Positions 23,301 through 31,693 of a stretch of 64,000 bases of DNA are shown here, piece after piece. A program made the position numbers and the translations under genes. Position 1 is the first letter of the stretch, and each line of letters starts with the position of its first letter. Below the pieces are notes generated by a model. The model was given only the letters and a program-made list of their open reading frames with translations, searched no databases and was not told the origin of the DNA. This DNA is from Kiloniellaceae bacterium. Lineage in GTDB: Bacteria; Pseudomonadota; Alphaproteobacteria; Kiloniellales; Kiloniellaceae. Location of the stretch: NCBI GenBank assembly GCA_009377535.1, contig WHTV01000003.1:27372-91371 (forward strand), in the 5' to 3' direction.

Positions 23301-23765
23301 CTCGATATCCTCGGCAAGAAGGTGAAGGAGATTCGCGGCGTCACCGACAGCACGACCGTGCTGTTCGGCGCCTTCGCCGGCGCACCGGCCAAAGTCAGCG
23401 GCAGCTTCGTCGTCGAGAAGGGGGTGGCGCAGACCAACGACCTCAAGGTGCGTGGCCGCGATGCCACCGCTCTCACTAAGGGTAGTGTCGACCTGCCCGA
23501 CTGGCTGCTGGACAGCACCACCGACGTGGTCCGCGACGCCGACCCGGACAACGCCTACCTGACGGCCAGGCTGCGCGGTCCGCTCGACGAACCGAATGTC
23601 GCCATCGGGGGCCAGCCGTTCCAGCGCAGCCCGCAGCCGCCGGCCGAGGAATCGGGTGGCGGGCAACCGCCCACCGCGAAGGACGAGCCGCAGCACAAGC
23701 CGACCAAGCCGGAGGAGATCCTCAAGGACGGCCTGAAGAATCTCCTGAAGGGGCTGGGGGGCTGA
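20400..23765 (+). CDS. AsmA family protein
   Basis: A GTG start at 20400 gives 1121 residues. An N-terminal membrane anchor (about 2-24, VAVALAVLIVVVVAALLVAP) is followed by FWDWNREKGRMAALVKEHTGRDLQIVGDVSL, the hallmark of the AsmA N-terminus. The long middle part is repetitive beta structure with low-complexity Pro/Ala linkers near 360 and 540. The end (about 930-1090) matches the AsmA C-terminal region (GDGTLTGTVTAAAKV ... VRGRDATALTKGSVDLPDWLLD). AsmA-like proteins span the periplasm and are implicated in phospholipid transport and outer-membrane homeostasis. The last 44 bases overlap the 3' end of the opposing ribbon-helix-helix gene. Confidence 0.9.
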   Translation: MKKVAVALAVLIVVVVAALLVAPSFWDWNREKGRMAALVKEHTGRDLQIVGDVSLRLLPTPAFSAREVTLANLDGGSDPAMVRLEELQVSIGLLPLLRGEIQVKSVTLVKPEVLLEVLEDGRANWQLAEAAPAAAAAPGGELRSGATSAAQPIRIDSFLIEDGRLRYRDARSGREELVSGLNAELAAASLVGPFAADGAAVYGGVPVEFDFNLGQLVEGGATAVSLSLQLPQAGASGTFIGALSRHEALRTLRGRLQAEGADLARVVAALPLGAGAPGALAQPFTLTAEVSASNTEARAEAVRVTLGPLSLDGRLAARLEGEPDITASFSAKTVDLDALLALPARAMREGEGNGSTPRPAGTAAPPSATGSAAAGALPRGFSVGVELAADALLYRGQTLRQLQVAARLEDGRVDLTKATLQLPGSSDLAVIGTLSDGAQGARFEGTVAAESDNLRGLLQWLGVDVAVVPAERLRRMALNTEFEAAADQMVLRNADLRLDVSRLTGGAAIALRERPGLGLALNIDKINLDAYLPQQDAAASVPTPSPSQDPAGPQEQAPPAVAPPGLPLLGRFDANLDLRVGQLTYRGLPFEGLRLDATLQQGGIVVREASVADLVGSRGQFSGSLANVDRDPSIDGSLDVSVSTLSRLVKALGLSTGGSLPLESFTLSGAVNGNREMLRFDQRLAALGGSLHAAGKLQLPAGAPTVAAALEFDHPDLTILLRELLSDPGMPAGLGAAAVKGRVAAGGTEVALSGLEGRLAGVELLAGDLAFSLSGPRPKITADLTTGEMPLAALTAPAAKGASSGNTRSVGPATAPERWSRKRLDLGALRVVDAEVKLSAKAIRADKLRLTNAALEAQLADGVLELRRFTADSYGGALSVTGKADARDAAAGLQVDAEVTASNVELKSLLRDLADTERFSGPMTLQSRLTTQGASQAALIGALGGDGTLTGTVTAAAKVEEQAGALVLDILGKKVKEIRGVTDSTTVLFGAFAGAPAKVSGSFVVEKGVAQTNDLKVRGRDATALTKGSVDLPDWLLDSTTDVVRDADPDNAYLTARLRGPLDEPNVAIGGQPFQRSPQPPAEESGGGQPPTAKDEPQHKPTKPEEILKDGLKNLLKGLGG

Positions 23766-24035
23766 CCGCCGGGTTTGCTGATCGGGCCTGCGCCGCGGCG
23801 CGGAAGTGGTTCAGCAGGTAGACCCGCACGGCGCTCGACAGGTTGGTGCCGCGGCCGCGGTCGATCTCCTCGATGAGGACGTTGAGCGAGAGGCCGCGCT
23901 GCGCGGCAACCTCTTTCAAGGCGTCCCAGAATATTCCCTCCATCGACAACGACGTGCTGTGTCCGGCGATCTTCACCGAGCGCTTGCGGATTTCCACGCC
24001 GGGGACCGCGACCACCGGCGGCGGCGTTTCTTCCA

Positions 24036-24039
<4 letters not shown>
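23722..24039 (-). CDS. Ribbon-helix-helix domain protein (RHH_4)
   Basis: A 105-residue protein. Residues 18-75 match the RHH_4 pattern: [43 protein letters not shown] then a second helix [12 protein letters not shown]. Such proteins dimerise to bind DNA through the N-terminal strand. The tail is Pro/Ser-rich. The ATG overlaps the fumC stop by 4 bases, so it is coupled to fumC. Its 3' end is antisense to the last 44 bases of the AsmA gene. Confidence 0.8.
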
Positions 24040-25457
<1,418 letters not shown>

Positions 25458-25817
25458 GTTCGTGGGAGTCCTGAGTGGTTGCGGCAGGCGGCTGACCGGC
25501 GGATTTGACCGGGCCGGAGTTTAGGAGTCTGCGCCGGTCCCGCCAAGCCCGAGGGTGCTGGGACAAGAGGTCATCCGTGCTGCTGAACGGCGCGGCAGTA
25601 GGACATCGCCACCGGCGCCGGCTTGCGGCAACGGCGGAGGACTCGCAGCCCGGCGGCGCAGCGCCAAGTCTGTTCAATTATCAGTTGCGGCTCAGCGGAT
25701 TCTATACAATGCAGAGCTGAGTTGAATTGTTAATGTTCCTTGTTTGGAACATCAAGTGTACTCGCACGATACAATAACCCTTAGTTCGTCGTGCACAGAT
25801 ACGGAGTAGTTAGGAAA
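25458..25817. other. Divergent intergenic region between fumC and a chemoreceptor gene
   Basis: There is no coding sequence I can support. It becomes A/T-rich from about 25670, with -10-like TATACAAT (about 25704) and GATACAAT. The perfect inverted repeat ATGTTCC-N6-GGAACAT at 25733-25752 may be an operator. The rest is unremarkable. Confidence 0.5.
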
Positions 25818-27587
25818 ATGAAGTTCAGGAAACTCGGATTCGGCGACCGCCTTGGCTCCACGGTGATGCACAAGCTGCTGGGCATCGTTGGGCTCTGCGT
25901 GATGTCGACCGTCGTCGTAGCCGTTATCGGCGTCTGGCAGATGAGCAGGATCGGCTCGGAAATCGAAGCCGTCGCCGAACAGGATATGCCACTGATCGAA
26001 GTGGTCAGCCGGGTCACGGTGCATCAGTTGGAACAGGCGGTACTGCTGGAGCGCATCCTGCGGCTCAGCGGGCTGGTGACGGAGGTCAGCGCAGAGGAAC
26101 TGCAGGCGGTGGAGGCCCAGTTCGAGCGGCTGTCCACGGTGGTGGACGAGGAGATCGCGGAGGGCGAAAGACTCGCCGAGATCGCCCTTAGCAGGGCCCA
26201 TACGCCCGAAGAGAGGGCCGAGTTCGAGAAGGTGCTGTTGGCCTTGCGGCAGATCGAGGGCGAGCACAAGTCCTATCACGGTCACGCCGCAGAGATCTTC
26301 AAACTGACCAACCAGGGCCTCGCCTCCGAGGCGCTCGAGCTGGTGCATGGGGTGGAAGCTGAAGAGCAGAAGCTGAACCACGAACTCGATGCCCTGTTGC
26401 AGGAAATCGAATCCTTCACCCTGGCTGCCATCAGGACTGCCGGGGAGCACGAGAAATCAGCCATCGTGCAGATGACCATCGTCTCCATCGTCTCCGCCGT
26501 CGCCGGCTTCGCGCTGGCCGTCTGGTTCACCCGCTCCGGAGTGGCCCGGCCGCTGAGCCAGGTCGCCTCGGCGCTCAACCGCCTGGCTGAGGGCGACACC
26601 AGCGCCGAGGTCAACGTCCGCAGCAGGGATGAGATCGGCCAGGTGGCCGAGGCTTTCGTCACCTTCAAGGCGAAGACCCTGGAGCTGAAGCGTCTCGAGG
26701 AAGAGCGCGCGCAGGAAGAAGTCCGCCGCGAGGAGGAGAAGCGGCGCCAGATGCTGCAGTTGGCCGAAACCTTCGAGTCCACCGTCGGCGGCGTCGTCGA
26801 CACGGTCTCCGCTGCCGCGACCGAGCTGCAAGCCACCGCGCAGTCGATGTCGTCGACCGCCGAGCAGACCAACGCCCAGTCCACCAGCGTCGCCAGCGCT
26901 TCGGAAGAGGCTTCGGCTAACGTGCAGACCGTGGCCACCGCCTCGGAGGAGCTTTCGGCCTCGATCGCCGAGATCGCCCGCCAGATCGCCGAGACCAACA
27001 GGGTTTCGCAGCAGGCTGCCGAAGACGCCGACCGGGCCAACCACTCGGTCAACGGCCTGTCCGAGGCGGCGCAGAAGATCGGCGCCGTGGTGAGCCTGAT
27101 CCAGGACATCGCCGAGCAGACGAACCTCCTCGCGCTGAACGCTACCATCGAGGCGGCGCGCGCCGGGGAGATGGGCAAGGGCTTCGCCGTGGTGGCAGGC
27201 GAGGTGAAGTCGCTGGCCACCCAGACCGCCAAGGCGACGCAGGAGATCGCCCAGCAGGTCGAAGGCATGCAGTCGGCCACCGGCAGCACCGTCGCGGTGA
27301 TCGAAGGCATCGTGAAGGTGATCAAGCAGATCAGCGAGAACGCCCACGGCATCGCCACCGCGGTGGAGCAGCAGAATGCCGCCACCGGGGAGATCTCGCG
27401 CAATGTCCAGGAGGCAGCCGCCGGAACCCAGGCCGTCGCCAGCAACATCGTCGGTGTCCGCCAGGCATCGGAGCAGACTGGGATCGCCGCCAGCGAGGTG
27501 CTGGAATCCGCCGGCCAACTGTCGCGGCAGTCGGAACTGCTGCGCGGTGAGGTCAGCAAGTTCATCGCCGGCCTGCGCGCGGCCTGA
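25818..27587 (+). CDS. Membrane methyl-accepting chemotaxis protein
   Basis: ATG 25818 gives 589 residues (a GTG at 25791 is possible). Membrane helices at about 18-39 and 214-236 enclose a helical periplasmic domain of about 170 residues, consistent with a four-helix-bundle ligand domain. HAMP follows (SGVARPLSQVASALNRLAEGD), then a long coiled coil and the MCP signalling domain with the invariant EQTNLLALNATIEAARAG tip near 430-450. No CheR-docking pentapeptide is seen at the C-terminus. Inter-helix DNA shows no chemotaxis partners nearby. The ligand is unknown. Confidence 0.92.
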   Translation: MKFRKLGFGDRLGSTVMHKLLGIVGLCVMSTVVVAVIGVWQMSRIGSEIEAVAEQDMPLIEVVSRVTVHQLEQAVLLERILRLSGLVTEVSAEELQAVEAQFERLSTVVDEEIAEGERLAEIALSRAHTPEERAEFEKVLLALRQIEGEHKSYHGHAAEIFKLTNQGLASEALELVHGVEAEEQKLNHELDALLQEIESFTLAAIRTAGEHEKSAIVQMTIVSIVSAVAGFALAVWFTRSGVARPLSQVASALNRLAEGDTSAEVNVRSRDEIGQVAEAFVTFKAKTLELKRLEEERAQEEVRREEEKRRQMLQLAETFESTVGGVVDTVSAAATELQATAQSMSSTAEQTNAQSTSVASASEEASANVQTVATASEELSASIAEIARQIAETNRVSQQAAEDADRANHSVNGLSEAAQKIGAVVSLIQDIAEQTNLLALNATIEAARAGEMGKGFAVVAGEVKSLATQTAKATQEIAQQVEGMQSATGSTVAVIEGIVKVIKQISENAHGIATAVEQQNAATGEISRNVQEAAAGTQAVASNIVGVRQASEQTGIAASEVLESAGQLSRQSELLRGEVSKFIAGLRAA

Positions 27588-27591
27588 GCTC

Positions 27592-27996
27592 TCACCGCTG
27601 CTGGCGGGAGGCCTTCCGCGTCGCGGCGCGGCGGGCCGCCGCCACCGCCAGCTCGGCCCAGGGCAGCATGGCACCCGGGTCCGCTTCGCTGCCCGCGGGC
27701 GCGCGCCAGTAGGACATCGCCACCGGCCCCTTGCGGCTGCGATAGACAAAGGCTTCCGACCCGGCCGCTTCGAAGCGCGGCCGCGTCGTCGCGTCGGTCT
27801 TCAGGTAGAGCGCCTCGCCGGCCACCAGCGCGATCATCGTGCCATCGAGAAAGAAGCCCCAGCCGCCGAACATGCCGCGCGGCACCACGGGGCCGAGCAG
27901 CATGAAGAGGGCGAGGCTGCGGGCGACCGCCGGCGGCTGCTGGCGGCGGGCCGGCTTGCCGCGCGCGGCCCGGGGAGCGGCCGCACGCGGCATCAT
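27592..27996 (-). CDS. TfoX N-terminal domain protein
   Basis: A 134-residue protein carrying the TfoX_N pattern: VVPRGMFGGWGFFLDGTMIALVAGEALYLKTDATTR, then AFVYRSRKGPVAMSYWRAP. The N-terminus is basic and low-complexity. TfoX/Sxy proteins activate competence genes with CRP in gammaproteobacteria; stand-alone N-domain proteins in other groups have no settled role. It overlaps the WYL regulator by 4 bases (coupled) and converges with the chemoreceptor gene. Confidence 0.78.
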   Translation of the reverse strand: MMPRAAAPRAARGKPARRQQPPAVARSLALFMLLGPVVPRGMFGGWGFFLDGTMIALVAGEALYLKTDATTRPRFEAAGSEAFVYRSRKGPVAMSYWRAPAGSEADPGAMLPWAELAVAAARRAATRKASRQQR

Positions 27997-28724
27997 TCGG
28001 GCACCAGTTCCGGCACGGCGGCGGCCTGCGCGTGCGCCTCGGCGCGGCGGGCCCGGTCGGCCACCACGAAGTCATGCAGGGTCTTGCCGCGCTCTTCGGC
28101 GAAGCGCGCTTCCAGCACCGTCATCTCGCGCATGCGGTCGAGACGGAAGGCGCGGAAGTCGCCGCGCAGCTCGCACCAGGCAATGAGCAGCCAGACCGGG
28201 CCGTAGAAGGCCAAGGCCAGTGGCCGCACCGCCCGCTCGCTGGCCCGGCCCTCGGCATTGCAATAGTGGAAGTGCAGCTTGCGTCGGCTTCTGAGCGCGG
28301 CGCGGATGGCGCCGGCATCGACGCTGAGGGGGGCCGCGCGATGGTCGGCGGGGGCCGAGAGCGGCGTGCGCGAAACCTGCGCGCGCAGGTTTTCCGGCAG
28401 CACCGCCTCGACCTTGGCGACCACGTCGGCGGCCGCCTTGGCCAGCGCCGGGTCGGCCCAGGATTCGATGATGCGGGCGCCCAGCACCAGAGCCTCGATC
28501 TCCTCCTCGGTGAACATCAGCGGCGGCAGGTCGTAGCCGCGCTGCATCACATAGCCGACCCCGGCCTCGCCCTCGATGGGCACCCCCGACCCGGCGAGGT
28601 CGCGGATGTCGCGGTAAATCGTGCGCTCGGACACCTCGAGGGCATCGGCGAGCTGCCGAGCCGTCGCCAGCTTGCGGCGCCTAAGCTCTTGAACTATCTG
28701 GAATAACCTGTCAGCGCGACGCAT
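27993..28724 (-). CDS. YafY-type transcriptional regulator (HTH_11 + WYL)
   Basis: ATG 28724 is preferred, directly after GGAGGAGG; the product is 243 residues. The N-terminus is a DeoR-like helix-turn-helix (RADRLFQIVQELRRRKLATARQLADALEVSERTIYRDIRDL), followed by a winged part (GVPIEGEAGVGYVM). The C-terminal half is a WYL domain (RRKLHFHYCNAEGR, RPLALAFYGPVWLLIAWCELRGDFRAFRLDRM). WYL domains bind nucleic acid or small ligands. It is divergent from a VOC gene with a perfect palindrome between them, which it probably binds. Confidence 0.9.
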   Translation of the reverse strand: MRRADRLFQIVQELRRRKLATARQLADALEVSERTIYRDIRDLAGSGVPIEGEAGVGYVMQRGYDLPPLMFTEEEIEALVLGARIIESWADPALAKAAADVVAKVEAVLPENLRAQVSRTPLSAPADHRAAPLSVDAGAIRAALRSRRKLHFHYCNAEGRASERAVRPLALAFYGPVWLLIAWCELRGDFRAFRLDRMREMTVLEARFAEERGKTLHDFVVADRARRAEAHAQAAAVPELVPE

Positions 28725-28761
28725 CCTGCCTCCTCCTGACAGGCATCCTACCAAAGGCATG

Positions 28762-28779
28762 CTGACAACATGTTGTCAG
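28762..28779. promoter_or_regulatory. Perfect 18-bp palindrome in the YafY/VOC divergent promoter
   Basis: CTGACAACATGTTGTCAG reads identically on both strands. Related CTGTCAG and CTGACAGG half-sites lie nearby at about 28709 and 28736. The position between the two divergent start codons points to an operator for the YafY-type regulator, acting on itself and the VOC gene. Binding is inferred. Confidence 0.65.
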
Positions 28780-28842
28780 GAGCCTTCTGGTATCTCCAGA
28801 GATGTTTTTAAGACAACCAAGTTGCGCAGGGAGATTTCCACC

Positions 28843-29268
28843 ATGACCTTGGGGACCATGAACCATCTGGGGGTCACCGTCAGCGACCTCACCGCCGCAA
28901 CGGAGCGATTCTATGCACCGCTGTTGGGTTTCCTCGGCTACAGGCTGGTGGAAGATACGCCCGAAATGACGCTCTGGCTGGCCCCGGGCGGCTTCGCGTT
29001 CAACCTCTGGCAGGCGCGGGCCGAACACGCCGGCAAGGCTGCCGAGCGCTACGCCCCGGGGTTTCACCACTTTGCCTTCAACGCCGACAGCCGGGAAGAG
29101 GTCGACGGCTGCTACGAGCTGCTGCAGCGCGAGGGCATCGAGATCCTCGACCCTCCGGCGGTCTACGACTACGTGCCGGGTTACTACGCTCTGTTCTTCG
29201 CCGATCCCGACGGCCTCAAGTACGAGCTGGTGCACATCCCGCCGGAGGCCCTGTCCCAAGTAAGCTAG
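28843..29268 (+). CDS. VOC (glyoxalase/bleomycin-resistance fold) family protein
   Basis: ATG 28843, after CAGGGAGA, gives 141 residues. A single VOC unit is visible: MNHLGVTVSDLTAATERFYAPLLGFLGYRLV, a metal-ligand-type FHHFAFNADSREEVD, and YYALFFADPDGLKYELVHIP at the end, placing His and Glu where the fold binds metal. The reaction could be glyoxalase, dioxygenase or resistance-type; nothing decides it. It is probably controlled by the adjacent YafY regulator. Confidence 0.87.
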   Translation: MTLGTMNHLGVTVSDLTAATERFYAPLLGFLGYRLVEDTPEMTLWLAPGGFAFNLWQARAEHAGKAAERYAPGFHHFAFNADSREEVDGCYELLQREGIEILDPPAVYDYVPGYYALFFADPDGLKYELVHIPPEALSQVS

Positions 29269-29281
29269 ATCTCCAGGTAAG

Positions 29282-29926
29282 CTAGATCAGCGACCGGAAG
29301 AAGCCGTCGACCGCCGCCGCGGCTTCGTCCCAGTTCTGCTCGGTGCTGCGGCCGCTGGCCTTGCGCGGCTTCAGATCGTGGTCGCCGTCTGCGGCCCAGT
29401 GCAGCCGAACGCTCTCGGCGAGGTCATAGCCGGCCACTTCCGCGGCGTCGCCCAGGGCATCGCGGCTGCCCTGGCAGATCAGGCAGGGGGTTTGCAAGGC
29501 CGCGAGGTGCGCCGTGCGCAGGCGCTCCGGCCTGCCGGCCGGATGGAAGGGATAGCCGAGGCAGGCGAGGCCTCTGACGCCTGCCTCGTCGGCGATCAGG
29601 CTGGCCATGCGTCCGCCCATCGACTTGCCGCCGATGACCAGGCGTTCGGCCCCCAGGCTCGCGATGACCTGGCGCCAGGTCTCCAGCAGCAGCGGCTGGC
29701 GATCCGGCGGTGGACGCTTGGGCTCGCGGCGACGGCGGGCCATGTAGGGAAACTCGAAGCGCACCACCCGCCAGCCGCGCTCGGCCAGGGCCTCGGCGAA
29801 AAAGCTCATGAAAGGCGTGTCCATGGGCGCGCCGGCGCCGTGGGCAAAGGCGAAGGTCAGCGCCGCCGGACCCGGGCCGCCCGGGGCGTCGATCAGGAAT
29901 TCCGGCAGGTTTTGGGAGGCCGTCAT
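29282..29926 (-). CDS. Alpha/beta hydrolase, KANL3/Tex30-type
   Basis: ATG 29926 gives 214 residues. The fold is shown by LTFAFAHGAGAPMDTPFM (oxyanion region), the nucleophile elbow GGKSMGGRMAS (Ser near 100), a CLICQGSRDALG strand-turn with the acid, and the catalytic His in ADGDHDLKPR. This is the small KANL3/Tex30-like hydrolase family found in many bacteria. No substrate is known. It converges with the VOC gene. Confidence 0.83.
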   Translation of the reverse strand: MTASQNLPEFLIDAPGGPGPAALTFAFAHGAGAPMDTPFMSFFAEALAERGWRVVRFEFPYMARRRREPKRPPPDRQPLLLETWRQVIASLGAERLVIGGKSMGGRMASLIADEAGVRGLACLGYPFHPAGRPERLRTAHLAALQTPCLICQGSRDALGDAAEVAGYDLAESVRLHWAADGDHDLKPRKASGRSTEQNWDEAAAAVDGFFRSLI

Positions 29927-30091
29927 GGATTTATCGGCGGATTCGGGGCTGGAGGGCCTAAAGAGGGGCGGCTGATAACGCAGCCTTAACCAAGGATCGG
30001 GATGATAGCGGCAATGCAGGGGAGTTGTCCCGGGGACGCCGCGCGCAGGCTGCGCCGCCCCAACCGGCCCCGGCAAGCGAAGGAGCAGGCC

Positions 30092-30292
30092 ATGGAAGAT
30101 ATCCGCCACCGCGACTTGAGCGAGATCCCGGAGTCCGAGATGACCCCCGAGGAGCGGCTCGAGCTGAAGCGGCGCTTCGACGAGTTCGTCGGCCTGGTGC
30201 GGCGCCCCGCCGTCGCCAGCAGCCTCGGCAAGGCTCCCGGTCAGAAGAGCACCCAGCGCTGGGATCCAGCCACCATGGGCAAGCGCAGCTAG
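30092..30292 (+). CDS. Small hypothetical protein (66 aa)
   Basis: ATG 30092 with a GGAGCAGG site upstream gives 66 residues: MEDIRHRDLSEIPESEMTPE, a charged helix (ERLELKRRFDEFVGLVRR) and a basic tail ending TMGKRS. Amphipathic helix composition suggests a folded small protein. I recognise no family. It converges with sspB. Confidence 0.5.
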   Translation: MEDIRHRDLSEIPESEMTPEERLELKRRFDEFVGLVRRPAVASSLGKAPGQKSTQRWDPATMGKRS

Positions 30293-30344
30293 CAACCTGC
30301 ACTTCACTTAAACCTTCGGATTTTCGGCCGTCCGGCCGCCGCGG

Positions 30345-30887
30345 CTACTTCTTGCGGAAGGCATCCAGGGTGACGACCTTGTCACCGCTCTGCTTTTCGC
30401 CTTTGGCCGGCGCATCGTCGGGGGCGCCGTCATCGACATCGCCGCGCTCCCTGGCCGTGCTGTCCTCGAATGGTACGGCACCCTCGCCCGCGGCGACGGG
30501 CCCGCCGAGGTTTTCTCCATTCTCCACGTCGAACTGCAGGCCGAAGCGCACCGAGGGGTCTGCAAAGGCCGTCACCGCGGAAAAGGGCACCACGAGGCGA
30601 TGCGGCACGTCGGCGAAGCTGAGGGTGACGCAGAACTGATCCTCGTCGATCTCCAGGCCCCAGAACTGGTGCTGCAGGACGATGGTCATCTCGCCGGGAT
30701 AGCGCTCGCGCAGCGCTTCGGGGATCTCGCAGTCCTTATGGTCGGTGCGGAAGGTGATGTAGAAATGGTGATTGCCGGGCAGGCCGTGCTCGCCGGCATG
30801 GATCAGGGCCCGCCGCACCACGCTGCGCAGCGCATCCTCGACCATGCGATCGTATCGCAGGCCGTCGTTGCCCGTTTCCTCGGTCAC
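30345..30887 (-). CDS. sspB: SspB family protein, ClpXP adaptor for ssrA-tagged proteins
   Basis: A GTG at 30887 is chosen because the alphaproteobacterial SspB N-terminus (LRYDRMVEDALRSVVRRAL) then lies 10 residues in; the product is 180 residues. GLPGNHHFYITFRT, MTIVLQHQFWGLEI and DQFCVTLSFADVPHRLVVPF are the conserved substrate-binding core. An acidic linker and a short C-terminal VVTLDAFRKK, the ClpX-docking-type tail, follow. SspB hands tmRNA-tagged proteins to ClpXP. The ssrA gene lies about 100 bases upstream on the same strand, so tag and adaptor are encoded side by side. Confidence 0.9.
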   Translation of the reverse strand: MTEETGNDGLRYDRMVEDALRSVVRRALIHAGEHGLPGNHHFYITFRTDHKDCEIPEALRERYPGEMTIVLQHQFWGLEIDEDQFCVTLSFADVPHRLVVPFSAVTAFADPSVRFGLQFDVENGENLGGPVAAGEGAVPFEDSTARERGDVDDGAPDDAPAKGEKQSGDKVVTLDAFRKK

Positions 30888-30989
30888 GGCTCTTCCAGAC
30901 CCAACTCTTGCTATGCTCCCTGCCGAGGATATTGCTCCCCCTGGCGACCTCAAAGTGGGGCGCTTCTGTTGCCAGGTGCGCCCCGGACC

Positions 30990-31295
30990 CCGCCTATACT
31001 TGTGAGAGTCTAGGACTTAGATTTGGCTTACCTGACCGCTATTAAGCGGCGAGGCGAGCCTCACTGTAGTTGTCGTTCGCAACTATAGTTTCGGCCCGAT
31101 AACGGCGGTACCATGCCGGGCACCGAACCCATCTTTACCACGCACGTCGATCCTATTTCGCCCCCATAAGGTCCCTCCGCAAAGCCAGATTCCGACGATG
31201 TGGAGAGGGATTGGTGGAGGCGCCGGGTACTGCCCCCGGGTCCGTCACGCTTATTTCACAGGCCCGTTTAGCACCATAGCCGGCAAGCCGGCACC
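30990..31295 (-). ncRNA. ssrA: tmRNA, circularly permuted two-piece gene
   Basis: On the minus strand the acceptor piece comes first and ends CGGCGCCTCCACCA (mature 3' end at about 31212). The intervening segment follows, then the coding piece beginning GGGGGCGAAATAGGATCGACG (about 31165). The tag frame is 31080 down to 31042, GCGAACGAC...GCTTAA, encoding ANDNYSEARLAA. This order, 3' half before 5' half, is the permuted alphaproteobacterial arrangement. A TATATT -10 box at 31304-31299 fits the 5' end. The 3' boundary of the coding piece is approximate. A GGGGCGC/GCGCCCC stem further downstream (about 30957-30984) may end the transcript. Confidence 0.92.
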
Positions 31296-31298
31296 CCC

Positions 31299-31304
31299 AA
31301 TATA
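31299..31304 (-). promoter_or_regulatory. -10 box of ssrA
   Basis: TATATT on the minus strand, about 7 bases before the GGGGGTGCCGG that begins the tmRNA acceptor piece. The -35 is poor (TTTTAT at 17-base spacing). Confidence 0.45.
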
Positions 31305-31406
31305 GGCACTTTGCGGCCTCGATAAAAGGTCTACGCGCGACCGCGGCCGGCGGCCTCCAGGGCTCGAAAGGGCGATTTGGAGGGGCGTCGCCGGGGCCAT
31401 CTGGGC

Positions 31407-31622
31407 TAGAGCCTTTCATGGTCATATAGAAGCAAGCCTGTCGACGCCGCGGGCGCCCGCCGCTCGGCAACCCGAAGGGCCGGGAGTCTTTGCGCCAAGG
31501 CCGGCGGGCTCCGCCTTGGCCATAGCGCCGCTATGGCCTGCGCCAAACCCCCAAAGGCCCTTAGGGACCTTGGCACAAAGCCGCTCCGGCAGAATGGTTC
31601 AATATGACTATGAAAGGCTCTA
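31407..31622. mobile_element. MITE-like element, 216 bp, 25-bp terminal inverted repeats
   Basis: The left end (31407-31431) begins TAGAGCCTTTCATGGTCATA and the right end (31598-31622) is its reverse complement at 23 of 25 positions. If TA is the duplicated target, the repeats begin GAGCC, the layout of IS630/Tc1-type elements. The interior is not coding and contains further palindromes (GGCCATAGCGCCGCTATGGCC). It sits between ssrA and thyA. Confidence 0.75.
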
Positions 31623-31693
31623 GAATGGGCCAAAGCGACTCGGTGCCCGCCGGCAGGGCGCTGGAAGGATCTCAGGACGAAAGAAGGACCACC

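Noticed and set aside
20340-23696. 1118-codon open frame opposite asmA
   Set aside because: Same high-GC antisense effect; low-complexity Arg/Gly/Gln translation without motifs.
31153-31470. Minus-strand open frame of 105 codons across the ssrA acceptor piece
   Set aside because: It runs through the tmRNA gene and the MITE end; the sequence is explained by those RNA and repeat features and the peptide looks like nothing known.
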